64,000 nt of DNA, taken from Scilla litardierei. Its lineage: Eukaryota > Streptophyta > Magnoliopsida > Asparagales > Asparagaceae. The DNA is taken from positions 151,040,597 through 151,104,596 of the forward strand of contig CM061132.1 in the NCBI GenBank assembly GCA_030789695.1. The letters run 5' to 3'. The notes under the pieces were generated by a model that was given only the letters and a program-made list of their open reading frames with translations, made no database searches and had not been told where the DNA came from. This document shows, piece by piece, positions 1-12,400 of this stretch (positions are counted from its first letter, which is position 1; each line of letters starts with the position of its first letter). Position numbers and translations under genes: made by a program.

Positions 1-2099
1 GCCCAAGCGCAAATGCGAAAAGAAGCGGGGGCCAAAGCAAAAAAAGCATAAGTATGTGTGTGTGAGGAGCGTCGAGGTGCAAAAGAAGAAAAAGTATGGA
101 TTGAAACGCAAAAAAAACCTCCCCAAACCAACTCCCCAAAACCCACCCCAAACTAAGCTCAAAATCATACCCACCCACATTGGTCCCCTATCGAGATGAG
201 GTGGAGCACCTCTGGCCAATCATTTGTCCCACAAGTAAAACAAACGTCACTTCAAATGATTTCGGTTTTCAAATGAGTAATGAGAATGAGTAATGAGAGG
301 ACTCTAAATTTCAACAAATAATTTTCAAAATTTCAAATTTCAAATTCAATTTTTATCCACTCTAAAACTTTCTCTAACACATTAACTTATCCTCATCAGC
401 ATTCTAGTCATCAAAGCAAAATATGACTGGGACAAATCCAGCCATGTAAGACAGATTTAAAAAAGATTCTCAAATGTATAATAGATACACACAGAATAAT
501 AAAAATATGTTAGCAGATGAAAATTCTTATGCAAACAGTCATTTCCATTATCTTTTATTTTTTAAATTTTATTCGAAAGTGATCTACACATCATAAAGGA
601 TCACCATAAAAATCAAGTTAGCCCATTATTTGCCACTTGATCCAATAGTTACAAATACAATAGTTTTATAACAATAACAATAGAACTTTTTATAACATGC
701 CAATCAATTGTGAAATCCCTCTAGTATTCGTCCATATTTCGGGTTTTAGGGTTTTAGAATATGTACAATAAACCCAAGCAAAATAATTTGAAAAGAAATT
801 TACAAGTGTCAACTTTCCTACACTGACAACACAAATCCATTAGTCATACATACACACACACACACAAATATATATATGGTGTATACATACATACATGTAT
901 GTACTACTTGACATACGAGTAAATTTGATCATATACGATGACATTGTGCAATCTCATCCATGAGAAATTTGATCATATACGATGACATTGTGCAATCTCA
1001 TCCATGAGAAAAGATGATCATATGGGGTGTGTACTTTTTGTCCTCATGTGACTCTTTTATGAATGAGATTGCGCCACATTATCGTATAAGACATAAGCAT
1101 ACTTTTTTTTACAGATTTACTTGTTTTGTTGTCTGTCTCCCAAGATCCCAGAAAATTTTCTTTTTTCTTTCTTAATATTTATATGAGTTTTCCTATGAAA
1201 TTCAGTTTCGGTGTGTTTAGGTCAAACATGACAAAAAAGCTCTCTACATGGTCAATGACCACTCTGAGAGTTTTACTGATATTTGATGAAAGCTTTATTC
1301 CACTTAATATTGTCTCAATCTGTTCTCAATGAAATTGATTTTTTTTTAAGAAAAAAGTTCAAGCTAGTGTTGATGAAAACTAGCCCTGAAATGGAAGTTC
1401 ATATTATTCAGAAGTTAACATAGATATTAGAAACTGAATGATCCTAACACATTTTCTAATATTCATAAATTATTGTATCATAGTGGTCAACCTTTGGAGA
1501 TGGTAAGTATGACATAATTAATAAAAAAATGCATTTAAAATGTAAGTGTGCAGTTAGTAACAAAAAAGAAAAATTTTAATTGAAATGGCAACTGTTCATG
1601 AAACTAGAACCATGGAATTGGTGATGAAATTTCTATTAATTGCTGATAACCGATGGCTCTGTTGGTTTTTTTTTTGGAGGGGGAATAAAATTAAACAATT
1701 GCGATTGATTTGTTGTAGTAGTAAGACACTTCTTGCGTCACATCAATCTTGCTACCACATCAGTCCTTTCATATCAGTTTGTTTTAAGAAGCCATGTGTC
1801 ACCTCTGGTGCTTGCTTCTATATTTGAAGAGTGTATGTAATATTGAAACAGATTATTAACCACTACTTCACATGTAACCGTTTATTTAGTAATCCAATAT
1901 TCTGCACTGATGGCAGAATTACTTGCACATTATTTTGCATTTGAAGGACAAGTATTCAGCGTCATTCATCACATAATAATTGTTTTTGTAGTGACGAGAT
2001 GATTGTTATGTACTTGATACTAGAGTGGTTGGTCTTTTGCTTTGATTAATACGTTGTTAATTGATTGTTTTTGCCTTTTTATATATAAGAAAATTATAT
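1..2099. other. Non-coding region downstream of MUS81
   Basis: AT-rich sequence without a supportable gene. The first 250 bases have purine-rich and CCCA-rich tracts. A CA/TA microsatellite lies at about 850-880. A small inverted and tandem repeat lies at about 890-1125 (listed separately). The short open frames at 1126 and 1585 have no recognisable domain. Confidence 0.5.
890..1125. repeat. Short inverted/tandem repeat, MITE-like
   Basis: A 44-bp unit beginning AAATTTGATCATATACGATG occurs twice in tandem (921-964 and 965-1008). A third, inverted copy of its core (ATACGATaA...GCAATCTCAT) lies at about 1058-1087. Outer sequences GTAAATTTG and the inverted GTAAATCTG bracket the whole. This suggests a small foldback MITE with an internal duplication. 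No clear TSD was found. Confidence 0.45.
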
Positions 2100-2104
2100 T
2101 TCTT

Positions 2105-2475
2105 TGTTCTGGAGACAATCTTCTGGGCGAGCTTAGCAGACTTGTAGCAGCAGAAGCCTTCATACAGGCTTTGGACATCGTCTTTACTCTGACAAATATA
2201 TGAGATCAACTCTGTATAGGTATGTAAGCATCTGTGTATTTTAACAAGGTTGTACTTGTCTCTAAGGCTATGAATGTATGTATACAAAATACCAAGCGAC
2301 AAATACATAATACATCCAAAATGCTGTCATATTTGCTGAGACATTTTCTGCACTTATTTATGTTCAGCAATGTTTGTGAATCCTTAACCTTACTCGGTGC
2401 TAGAATTCTGCAGGGAGGGCTTGGAAGTGATCCCAAGAATTGGAAGGAGCTCTTCAGAGCTGCTGCAGTCAATTA
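2105..2475 (+). CDS. Possible 3' exon(s) of an unrecognised plus-strand gene
   Basis: Two stretches on the plus strand look coding. At about 2105-2197 one frame reads GDNLLGELSRLVAAEAFIQA and ends in a stop. At 2392-2475 another reads LGARILQGGLGSDPKNWKEL then FRAAAVN and a stop. The second has protein-like composition and an upstream AG. I do not recognise the family. If real, this would be the 3' end of a gene convergent with MUS81 whose other exons I cannot place. It may equally be chance or a gene relic. Confidence 0.22.
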
Positions 2476-2520
2476 GCAGAACATGAGGCAGATTTAAGTC
2501 AATCTCTCTAATGACTTTCT

Positions 2521-2590
2521 ACACGTGTATAGTATTGATCACCTTGTACACGTGTATAGTATTGATCCCCTTGTACACGTGTATCGTCGA
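2521..2590. repeat. 27-bp tandem repeat with three G-boxes
   Basis: ACACGTGTAT occurs at 2521, 2548 and 2575, spaced exactly 27 bp, with TAGTATTGATC between. Each copy contains CACGTG, the plant G-box bound by bZIP and bHLH factors. There are two full units and one partial. It is noncoding and lies about 0.8 kb past the MUS81 stop. Confidence 0.7.
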
Positions 2591-3374
2591 GCGTTTAACT
2601 TGAAGGCTAATTTGATGCAAGAGAAGAAAACATTCATGTAATCAAATATCTTTGTAGTTTTGTAGCTTTTATTACGATATTTCCGTTGGCAATCCAATAT
2701 TGTGGAATTTGGCAATTTGCATCCAGGCAGATGGAAATTAATTTTGAAAATGCTATACATGCTGCAGTTGACCATACTACAAATTGGGCATCATATCTCA
2801 TTTCAAGTAGTTCCCCATTCGCCATTGCTTTGAACACTCGAGTCACACTTAACTGACTGTTGATTTAAATGCCATTGCTGATGCAATTTTTCTTTGAGAT
2901 TGTGCATTCTTTCAAAGAATGTTTCCCAACTCAGGACCTGTCACCACATAATTTATGAAGAATTTACAGCTAAAATGGAAGGAAGTGTAAAGCCTGGGTA
3001 TCTATCTTGATTAAGCATACTGTTTAAGTACCAGATGAAGGGGGAGGCAAAGATATGAAAGCCAGATTATTCACCATTTTGGTTCACAGAAGAAAAAACG
3101 GAAAGAAAGAGGAGAGATCTTTCATATATGAATAGCTAGATGAAACAATGTTTTGCTAGAGTGACGACAACCCGATAAACATACTAGCAGAAACAAAATG
3201 AGATGATTGCACAACTCAATAAACAGATGCACATTCCACAACATATCCACCCTGTGAAATGGGTTAGATAGGCGTGATATACACAACATTTCTACAATGG
3301 GCAGCAGTCATTGAGACAACGACACGCTTTGTATTCCAGAAATAACCATCAGCTAGAAAGTCTCAGTGGCGTCA
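2591..3374. other. MUS81 3' flank
   Basis: No gene is visible. The part nearest 3374 should be MUS81 3' UTR, but the poly(A) site cannot be fixed by eye. Confidence 0.4.
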
Positions 3375-3476
3375 TCAACCGCCCCAAATTAGCTTGTAGA
3401 TGTTCCTGCTTGCACCCCCACATATGGTTTTACATCGATTTTTCAGCATATCCTCCTGAGCGCGGACATCCCCATC
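3375..3476 (-). CDS. MUS81: MUS81 exon 16 (last)
   Basis: 102 nt including TGA, residues 605-637. The acceptor is TTTTGAAG|GATGGG. It encodes DGDVRAQEDMLKNR and ends NIYKLIWGG, the usual plant MUS81 C-terminus. An alternative acceptor 18 nt upstream (GAAG|CATTTC) would add HFNVLK in frame. The chosen one fits the conserved YSLL-xGD spacing. Confidence 0.9.
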   Translation of the reverse strand, partial: DGDVRAQEDMLKNRCKTICGGASRNIYKLIWGG

Positions 3477-6400
3477 CTTCAAAACATTGAAATGCTTCAA
3501 AAGTGGGAAAAGGGGGGAAATACAGCAACATGGGATGTAGTAATGTCTTCCAAAACATATATTTTTGGAGTAACGGAACTTAAGGAAGCACGCCTCTGAT
3601 TTAAGTTCTTGAAATACCATCAACACATTGCTGAAATATGACAGGTATTTATCAACTAGCTAAATGAAAAAAGTTCTGAATACTAGAATACTCACAAGAA
3701 GAGAGTATGCTCGAGCCAGGGACACAACTGTCGGATACATGTCTATAACAGCAACGGCAACATCTTCTGTTACCTGTGGAACCTGAAGCATGAGTGCCAC
3801 GGTCCAATAGGTTGGCATGATCAATTAGTATACAAAGTCGGTTAACATCCAGGAAAGCAGGGTGCAAATTGTAAGTGATAAATAAATAACTCCAATCAAG
3901 TAAGACATCAACTTCCATAAAATAATAGAAGAAACATGAGTATCACCTGCATGAGTTGGATCGCAAATACATCGGAAACTGTCATCTTCTCAAGATCTTG
4001 GCACTTCTTGACAAAATCACCATAAGTGGGACAAACTAAAGCAGTTCCAGATGTGTCACTGGAAAAATTTGTGCTGTAATACTGAGTTATTGATTGTGTA
4101 AGATAACCATACTTCCTCACTGTGTCTGCAAAGCCAGTAGTCCTTTGCACGTCGAAACCTTCCAAAATTTCTGTTGTGAAACAACTGCACTTAAGAATGT
4201 ATTGATCATTAGGAAAGCTCTGCCCTAAAGTGGCAAGTCAATATCTATGATGTTTTTTTCAAAGAAAAGTAACACATGCAGGATAAGTTCTGGTTGTTTG
4301 ATAATGCATCCGATACCATATCATGTCATTATGCAGATGACATAAATTACACAGTGATAGTAATTATGTCACTGTGATAGGATATAGTATGTACAAAAGA
4401 CATGAATTAATTATGTGACTATCTGCATAAGATTAGTGTATGCTGCCCAGTTCGATGCACCAATAAACCGCATGTCATTATTCAAATCCATAAGCAGCAG
4501 CGAAACATGCATTTTTCAATGTTGTCGGTTAGATGTTGGTTGATATATCATCAAAACTGGTTGTAATACCCCGCACCCATTCTTACGGGATTTACATGTA
4601 ATAAAAATGTTTTTAAATGCAAATAAAGTTTTTATGATTTTTCAATATTTTTCCAATTTTTCTGGACTCATTTTCACTCAAACCCGTTCGCCCTTTTAAC
4701 TAAACCTGCAACCCGAACCGTATGCTTTAAAACTACACCTAATTTAAACTCAACCCATTAATATATTACCCCAGCTCCCTCCCTCTCTCCCAATTCCCTC
4801 TTCTTTTTCTTCCCATGGGCGACTCCTGCAGCAAAACTGCCACGCGTGAGACAACATGGGCGGTGGCATGGCCCACGTTGCCAGACTCCTCCCCATGACA
4901 TTGGCAACTGTCTACTCATCCCTCTCCCTCTTTTACTTTATCCTCTTTCTCCCACACTACTCAAGCCCTAGTTTTTCCTCTGAATAAATTTTGGATTTCT
5001 CCTCCTTGATCTTGGTCATCGGAGTTCCGAAATCATCTCTCTTCCTCCGATCCCTCTCGCCATACACACTTTGAGGCAACTGTAGTCATGGACGACGAGG
5101 CAGCGAGGCCGACGAGGTTTTCTGATGATCCCTTGTCTTTGATGAATGGTAGATCTCCTTAACTACATTTTAAGTTCTTGATAAACTCGGTCATATCTTG
5201 ATTTGAGATGATATATCGATGATTCTCCCTGGCATTGTGTTTTTATTATCTTCATGTTTGTTTGATGGTTAATGTGATGAAAAATTAATTCATGTGATGA
5301 TGATTATTAGCTGAGCGTACAAACTTAAGATTTTGATATTATGTGCAGTTGTTTGTTGGGTTGTGATTGATTCCTCGGCTTTGGGGTGCTTCCTCTGTTG
5401 CCATGTGCTTTCTAGTGTCTTTCCCCTCGTACGTTGTGCTCTCGGGTGTGCTTCCTTTGATGCCTTGTGCTCACGGGTGAGCCTCCCTTATTGCCATGTG
5501 CTCTTGGGTGTGCTTCCCTTGATGCCTTGTGCTCACGGGTGTGCCTCCCCTATTGCCATGTGCTCACGGGTGTGCATCCCCTATTGCCATGTGCTCACAA
5601 GAGTGCATCCCCTATTGACATGTGCTCTCAGGTGAGCCCCATGTTGCCATGTGTTCTCGATTGAACCTCTATTGCTCAACGGTGTGTGCTCCCTAATGCC
5701 GTGTGCTCGCTTTGATGATAGATATTAGACTCGTTTTACATGATGTGTTGAGCTTAATTATGGGCTCTTGTTTCCTTTGCATGAGTTGAAGTTTATAATT
5801 ATCAATGATTAGATTGTTTCTGAGATACATGGACCTGATAACTGAAAATTGAAATTGATGTGGAAATTACTTAGTGTGCATAGATGATTGTACACTGGAT
5901 TTGCTTTCTTGTCAAGGCCTATATAGTCAAGTTTTAGGCTAAGCTATGATTATATACTTAGATTTGATTAGTCCTAATCTTGTGGATATTGTATTGGCTT
6001 GGTATTGATTATTGTGAAGACATTGACCATGAATGCATATGTCCTCTACTTGATGTGTGAACGGTTCCATGATATTGCCTTCATGTTTGTTTTCGAGACT
6101 AGTCTCTTATATATACATACTAGTCATAACATGTGATCATAGTCACGAGACATTCAAAATATTTCCTCGAAAAATTTCAAATCGTATAGATAGTATTAAC
6201 ACATCACATTATTTTCATTTTGTACATTGTTATAATACTTGTTATTTGATTGCTCCTCTGTTTTACTGTGTTAGTTACTACGATATTGTTATTCTAACTA
6301 TACTCTATTTATCATACAGATTTAACATGTCTTCATTTATAGTTTGGGGATCTACGACTAAATTGGTGTTTGCTATATTGATCCCGTTAGGTTCTGGAGT

Positions 6401-9400
6401 TGACTACGAATATAGTCCCGCTCACAAAGATCTAATGTCTGTGAAGCAGGACGCAAAGAACCTGAAACCAAGTAATAAATTTATTTTACGATTTGGTCAC
6501 ATTCCCATCATGTCAGTTATGTTTCATATCCTTTGTCTTTTCATTCATTCGCTTTATCTGTTAATCATTTAACTATATAGGCCATTATTTCTGTTTCTCA
6601 TTTTTGGCCAGAAGCAAACAAACCTTAGTAGTTATCCAGACGTGTTCGTATGTAGGCTAAAAAGAGGAAAATCTTAGTAGGCCAAAATGTGTTCAGGCTT
6701 GTCACCCTCTGTTTCACTTAGCATTTTGGGAAGAGGGTCATGAACTGGTCCTTTACGTGCTCAGGTTATTAGCCTAATATGGGTATTACAGCCAAATTTT
6801 GGCAGGTAGGGCAAAATATATACTATAGATGATTTCTGACTAAATGTATCATTTAAATTTTAAACTATATTCAATTTAAAATAATCAAAGAACCATAATA
6901 TAATTGCCTAAAAATTATGGGTGAAGCTGATTGTTACAGTCGATGAAAAAAAAAAATGGAAATAGAGTGAGAGTATACTTACGCCGTTTTGATGCTTTCT
7001 GCTGCTTCCAATGAATTTGGGTCACCTTCCACAAGATAAATCAGCTTCTGCAGGCCACATCTCTATACATAACAAGTCAGAAATCTTTCACATAAAATTC
7101 ACAAAGATTAAGAAACCAGTCACACTCAGCCAAATTAGATCATGACAAATCCAATATCTAGGTATAGTACACTTTTGCTAATTATTTATGCTGATAGGAT
7201 ACATGGGAACTGATAACGATATCTGTGGTGGATCCTCTGTGTGTGTTTTCCTAGCAGATATACATACAAATATAAAAATCGTGTTTCCTTGTAGCTTCAG
7301 AAGATAAGGATATGAATATTATTGTTCAAACTTCATAGCAAAATTTTGACGTCCTTTATTAAGACAGAGAGAGGAAATTGCCTATGGTTTAAGTAAATTT
7401 ACAAATAGAGCCTTCTAATGATTCGGAGGTAGGTATTTATGTTTGAACAATTATAGTTGGTAATGTTTTGACCACATGGCCTACCTTAATGTTACTCGTC
7501 TTTATTCTGGTACTAATTAGAAAGAAATAACATAAGCTCTTATTTTTAATTTTACGCTCTTCATTCTCTAACAAAGATGCAAATACTTCTGCACCACTGG
7601 CATATTTATAACTTTCGCAGCACATGGCATATTACATGCACAGTACCCCAGGCCATATAGAAAATAGGCAATCAATCTTCAACTACTAGATTACTTCAGA
7701 AATTAGCCCAACTCTGCAGGTGTAGCCAGATTCATTAAAATGTATGAACAATTGTCCGAAATTACAACTTTTCCTCTGTCAAAAAAGTTACTTGAAATTA
7801 AAAGTTCGCCATTGACTTACTTGGGATTTGGTTTTAGGTTTCAATTAGAAACGTGAAGGTGCTACGCGATGATGTCGTTGAGCAATGAACAGTAAAATTA
7901 TTAGATTACACATCTTTGCTTTTTCTTGGCTTAATCATTCTTATATTGTTATATTTGCTATAACTTTTTAAAGGCTAAATTTCACAAAACTACCGGTAAG
8001 TTTCACACGATTCCCTGAAACTACCCTTAGCTTTGTAAAATACAGAAAACTATCTCAAAACACATATTTCCAAGTTAGGTCCCTAGATAGCATTAACTGT
8101 TAAATGATTCTTTGCCCCAATGACATGATTTTTCGCTAAATTTCACAAACCTACCGTTAACTTTCATGTTTTTCCTGAAAAAAAATATCTTAAACCTTTT
8201 CAAAATACCTACCCTATATTGGCTCATTGTTAACATGTGATAATCGCATGCCTCAGAATGATATAAAAATGGCCTTAATTACAAATAAAAATAAAAAATC
8301 TCTAAACTTTGTAACCCACGGTTCTTGGATTCTTTTCTTATTTTATTTTTATTTTTTTAAAACACACATCAGCTTATTGGAGAAGGCCATGGCTGCTTGG
8401 TTGACAGGACGTGGCATAACAAAGCCTCTTCCCATCAGATCTTGCTTGATGCTACCAATGAGGATTACGTCGCCTGCCATGTTCGCCTCCTCATTTCATC
8501 TCTCAACTCCGTCACATGCAGGATCCTTAATCGGAAGATGAGAATGGAGAATCCACAAAGGAAAGTGGGAGAAGGGGAAATTGGAGGAAGATGATAGAAA
8601 AGGAAGAAGAACAAGAAGAAGATTTAGGAAATGGAAGTAAAGTGATTTTTTTATCAGAACACAATCCAACAATTGAATATTTTTTTGATTTTTTTTATTT
8701 TTGTTAGATTCAAATCAATTTTTTGTTAGACTCTTGATCTAAACCCGAACAATGAAATGCTCGATTCAATCAAAAATGAAAAACTTTATGTTGATCCAAA
8801 CTTAAAAGATGCTACAAAGTTATTTTACAAGTACTGTTAATATTGTTTAAGGACCTACCGGGAAATATATAGTTTGAGATAAATTTTACAAAAGTTACAA
8901 GTAGTTTTTTTGTGAATCCTGTGATAGTTCCAAGTAGTTTTGTAAAATTTTATTTTATTTTATTAACAGGCATTTTTGTCCTTCTTAGACATATGATTAT
9001 CACATGTTAACTTGTTAACGATGATCTAACAGAAAGTAGTTATGGGGAAGTTATTAGCAAAATTAAAGGTGATTTTTTGGGGAAAATCATGAAAGTTAAA
9101 GGTATTTTTATAAATTTAACATTTAAAAAAATTAAAGACAAGTCAAAACAAACAATTTGAGATAAATACTCTTCGATGGGGAGGACAAAACCCATCGATA
9201 TTAAAAACACAAGAAAAAATTGTAAAAGATTTTATCATTTTAATATTTTTGCACATGTTCACTAAAATTCATCTCCAAATATATGCATCCACATTAAAAA
9301 TAATTAAGTCAAAGTCATTTTAAAATATCTTCTTTGTTAAAATAATTTTAAAAATTAACGTTTCAATTTTAAACTTTAATGACACAACTTCATTAAATAC

Positions 9401-12400
9401 ATAGATACCCCTAAATTGCAAAAGACATTTCTTCATAGAATAACTAATACATGATGAATATCATCCCTTTTTTACATTCTAAATCATTAGACAAATCAAA
9501 ATACATTTTGTGTAAATTATCAGTTTATTACACAGGCATTTGAATGCCCCCAGAAATCTAGTACATAGTTATTATAAGTAGCCTTTGCCTACTACTAAAC
9601 GGAGCAGTGAAAATGAAGAAGGCTGCAAAGAGATTAGAACATATACCTGTAACCTCAGTTTCTGATCTCTGTACCGATTATCTCTTATTGAACTGCATAA
9701 ATCATCCACTTTTTTCCTCTCAACAATAAAATCTAGGACATATTCTTTGTTAGATCGTCTGTGTCTAACAATCCAAATTCCATCTCCAATTGGCAAACGC
9801 CTAACCTAAGGCAAAATCCCATATGTCATGCCAAGCTAATATCAACTATAAAATGTGCATCAAGGTAGAAAGTTAATAGAATTTCAAACATTTATGTAAT
9901 AATTAGATATCAAGGCGGTACATAGTGAAACCTCAATTCCAAATCCATAAGCTACAGTTAACAGACATTGTTATTCCACGGTATGAAAACTATACTAAAA
10001 GGACAATACTCAATAAAAGTATGGACCAAAATTTATGCTTTAGCAAAATATGAGAATAGCACAAGGGGAACCACAATATAGACAATCAAGTCACAGACTT
10101 ATGCCACAATGAAAAAGCAAAGTCTTAAATGGAAATGCAAGAGTATGAAATGTCAAAAAGATTAAGCCTCTATAAAGAAACATGAGACTAATAGTAACCG
10201 AACAAACAAACAAAATTATTAATATCCTCTATCAACTTCTTGCCATTCAATGAATTGAGATAATCGTAAGACTAGATTGTAAATCAACATACTCTGTAAT
10301 GGTTAACATATGCAACACACCTCTAATGCCTAAGAATGCTCAAGTTCAACTAACTTGTAATCTACATGATTGACTTTAATAAATGGGAGCTTAAATGCTC
10401 GTGCACCGATAGCCATAGTCTAATTTGCACGTAGCATATATTATAACTTTGTCTGAACTGATGATCATACTAATGGACTAAATTTGATGCAAGCAACTTC
10501 AACAACTAAAGTATAGCATGTCTGCAACTATTAAGAATATGTCCATAGCTGTAGTAGTATCAGAGTTGCTTCCTTGCAACTTCTCGAACCACCATTAAAG
10601 ATTACAATGTAAATCGTTGGAGCGGAATCACTACATCAGATAGTCTCTCATAATAGCTTACATAAGTACACTTTCGATGGATATCAATTATCAATCGACT
10701 AAAATTTGATTTAAAGCTATTAATGATTATGACTTTGATTTATTGGGATCTGTTATTTCCAAACCTACTAGGTTGGTTGTCCTTGACAACCATCTATTCT
10801 ATTGCAACAATCAAGTGAAGACACAAAACATTGTCAAGAACGTTGGGTGGGTGATGTGAAGCAGTTTCCCATTTAAATGAAGTAGCTCAAAGTGGATTGC
10901 TATTCAGTAAAACAGTAGTCATGACTTTTGGATAATTTTTTGTACTTACTTGAATATTGTCTAGTTCAGTGAAGATTAGAAGCATTTTATATTCGCCCAA
11001 GTAAAAAGCACATAATAAAGGGCTACAAAAAAGATTCATACTTAGTTTTTACTTTTGAGTTATTCATTTTTATTTTTGTCTATTTTGGAAGCATGCCTTC
11101 ATCTCCAATAATAAATTCTCTCCTATTTCCGACATCCATCATTTGGTATCATAGCTAAGGCTGACGATACGCCTTCTATAACGTCTGCCTCCATATACAT
11201 TTCTTATCAAATCCACTCTCTTTGCCTTCTCTACCACTGCTTTTCCTTCCAAAAATCAAGGAAGCTACCCTCACTTTCTTCGACAGCACACGAAGCTCCA
11301 CTTAATTTATATAGTGCACATTTGACATCATGAATGTCTCTTGGTACCAATATTTGAACTTTCAGAAGCATATATCAATTGATGTGGAATAGAAAACGTG
11401 ATGGACACCAATTTGGTAAAGTTGAAACTTGAATCAATTACCAATCAAATTTGAACCAACAAATCCAAATTCTATAAAGTATAAACTATGACCCAAACTT
11501 GCTGGCAGACATAAAAATTGACAAGATAATAATAGATTGAGTCAAAGCCAACATGAAGTATTGCACTGAATATCGTGAATACTTCTTAGGGGGGAAATCA
11601 CAAAACACATAATAACAAAGTAGATGCATGCACAAGATACACGTAAAGATGCACACTCATGCAAATATGCAAGCACAAGTTTCAATTAATATGATTACAT
11701 ATAATGTTTACACATGCGAACAATCCAACATGCGGACGCGCAAAAAATTAACCCGCAACACTAATTTATCTATATTACAAATGAGGGCTGTTTTTGAACT
11801 TTGTCCTATGTGGCAATGTCACATCAAGTTTTGGGGGGGAAATTTTTTGGGTTGGGAGAAAATTTGTTGGGAGACTACAAAAGCTTTTCTTATTGAAATT
11901 GGCATCATCATCACTTAATACTCTTCATTCAAAAATGACCCAAAAAAATGAGACCAAAAAAAAATACAGCGAATGTGCATTCAAAGAGGCGGGTTGAGTT
12001 TTTTGGGCGCCCGCGCCGAAGGCGCCCGCGCCGAAGGCGCCCGCGCCGAAGGCGCCCGCGCCGAAGGCGCCCGCGCCGAAGGCGCCCGCGCCGAAGGCGC
12101 CCGCGCCGAAGGCGCCCGCGCCGAAGGCGCCCGCGCCGAAGGCGCCCGCGCCGAAGGCGCCCGCGCCGAAGGCGCCCGCGCCGAAGGCGCCCGCGCCGAA
12201 GGCGCCCGCGCCGAAGGCGCCCGCGCCGAAGGCGCCCGCGCCGAAGGCGCCCGCGCCGAAGGCGCCCGCGCCGAAGGCGCCCGCGCCGAAGGCGCCCGCG
12301 CCGAAGGCGCCCGCGCCGAAGGCGCCCGCGCCGAAGGCGCCCGCGCCGAAGGCGCCCGCGCCGAAGGCGCCCGCGCCGAAGGCGCCCGCGCCGAAGGCGC

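Noticed and set aside
5333..5664. Cys-rich repeat protein
   Set aside because: It is explained by the ~30-bp minisatellite. There is no signal peptide or conserved spacing.
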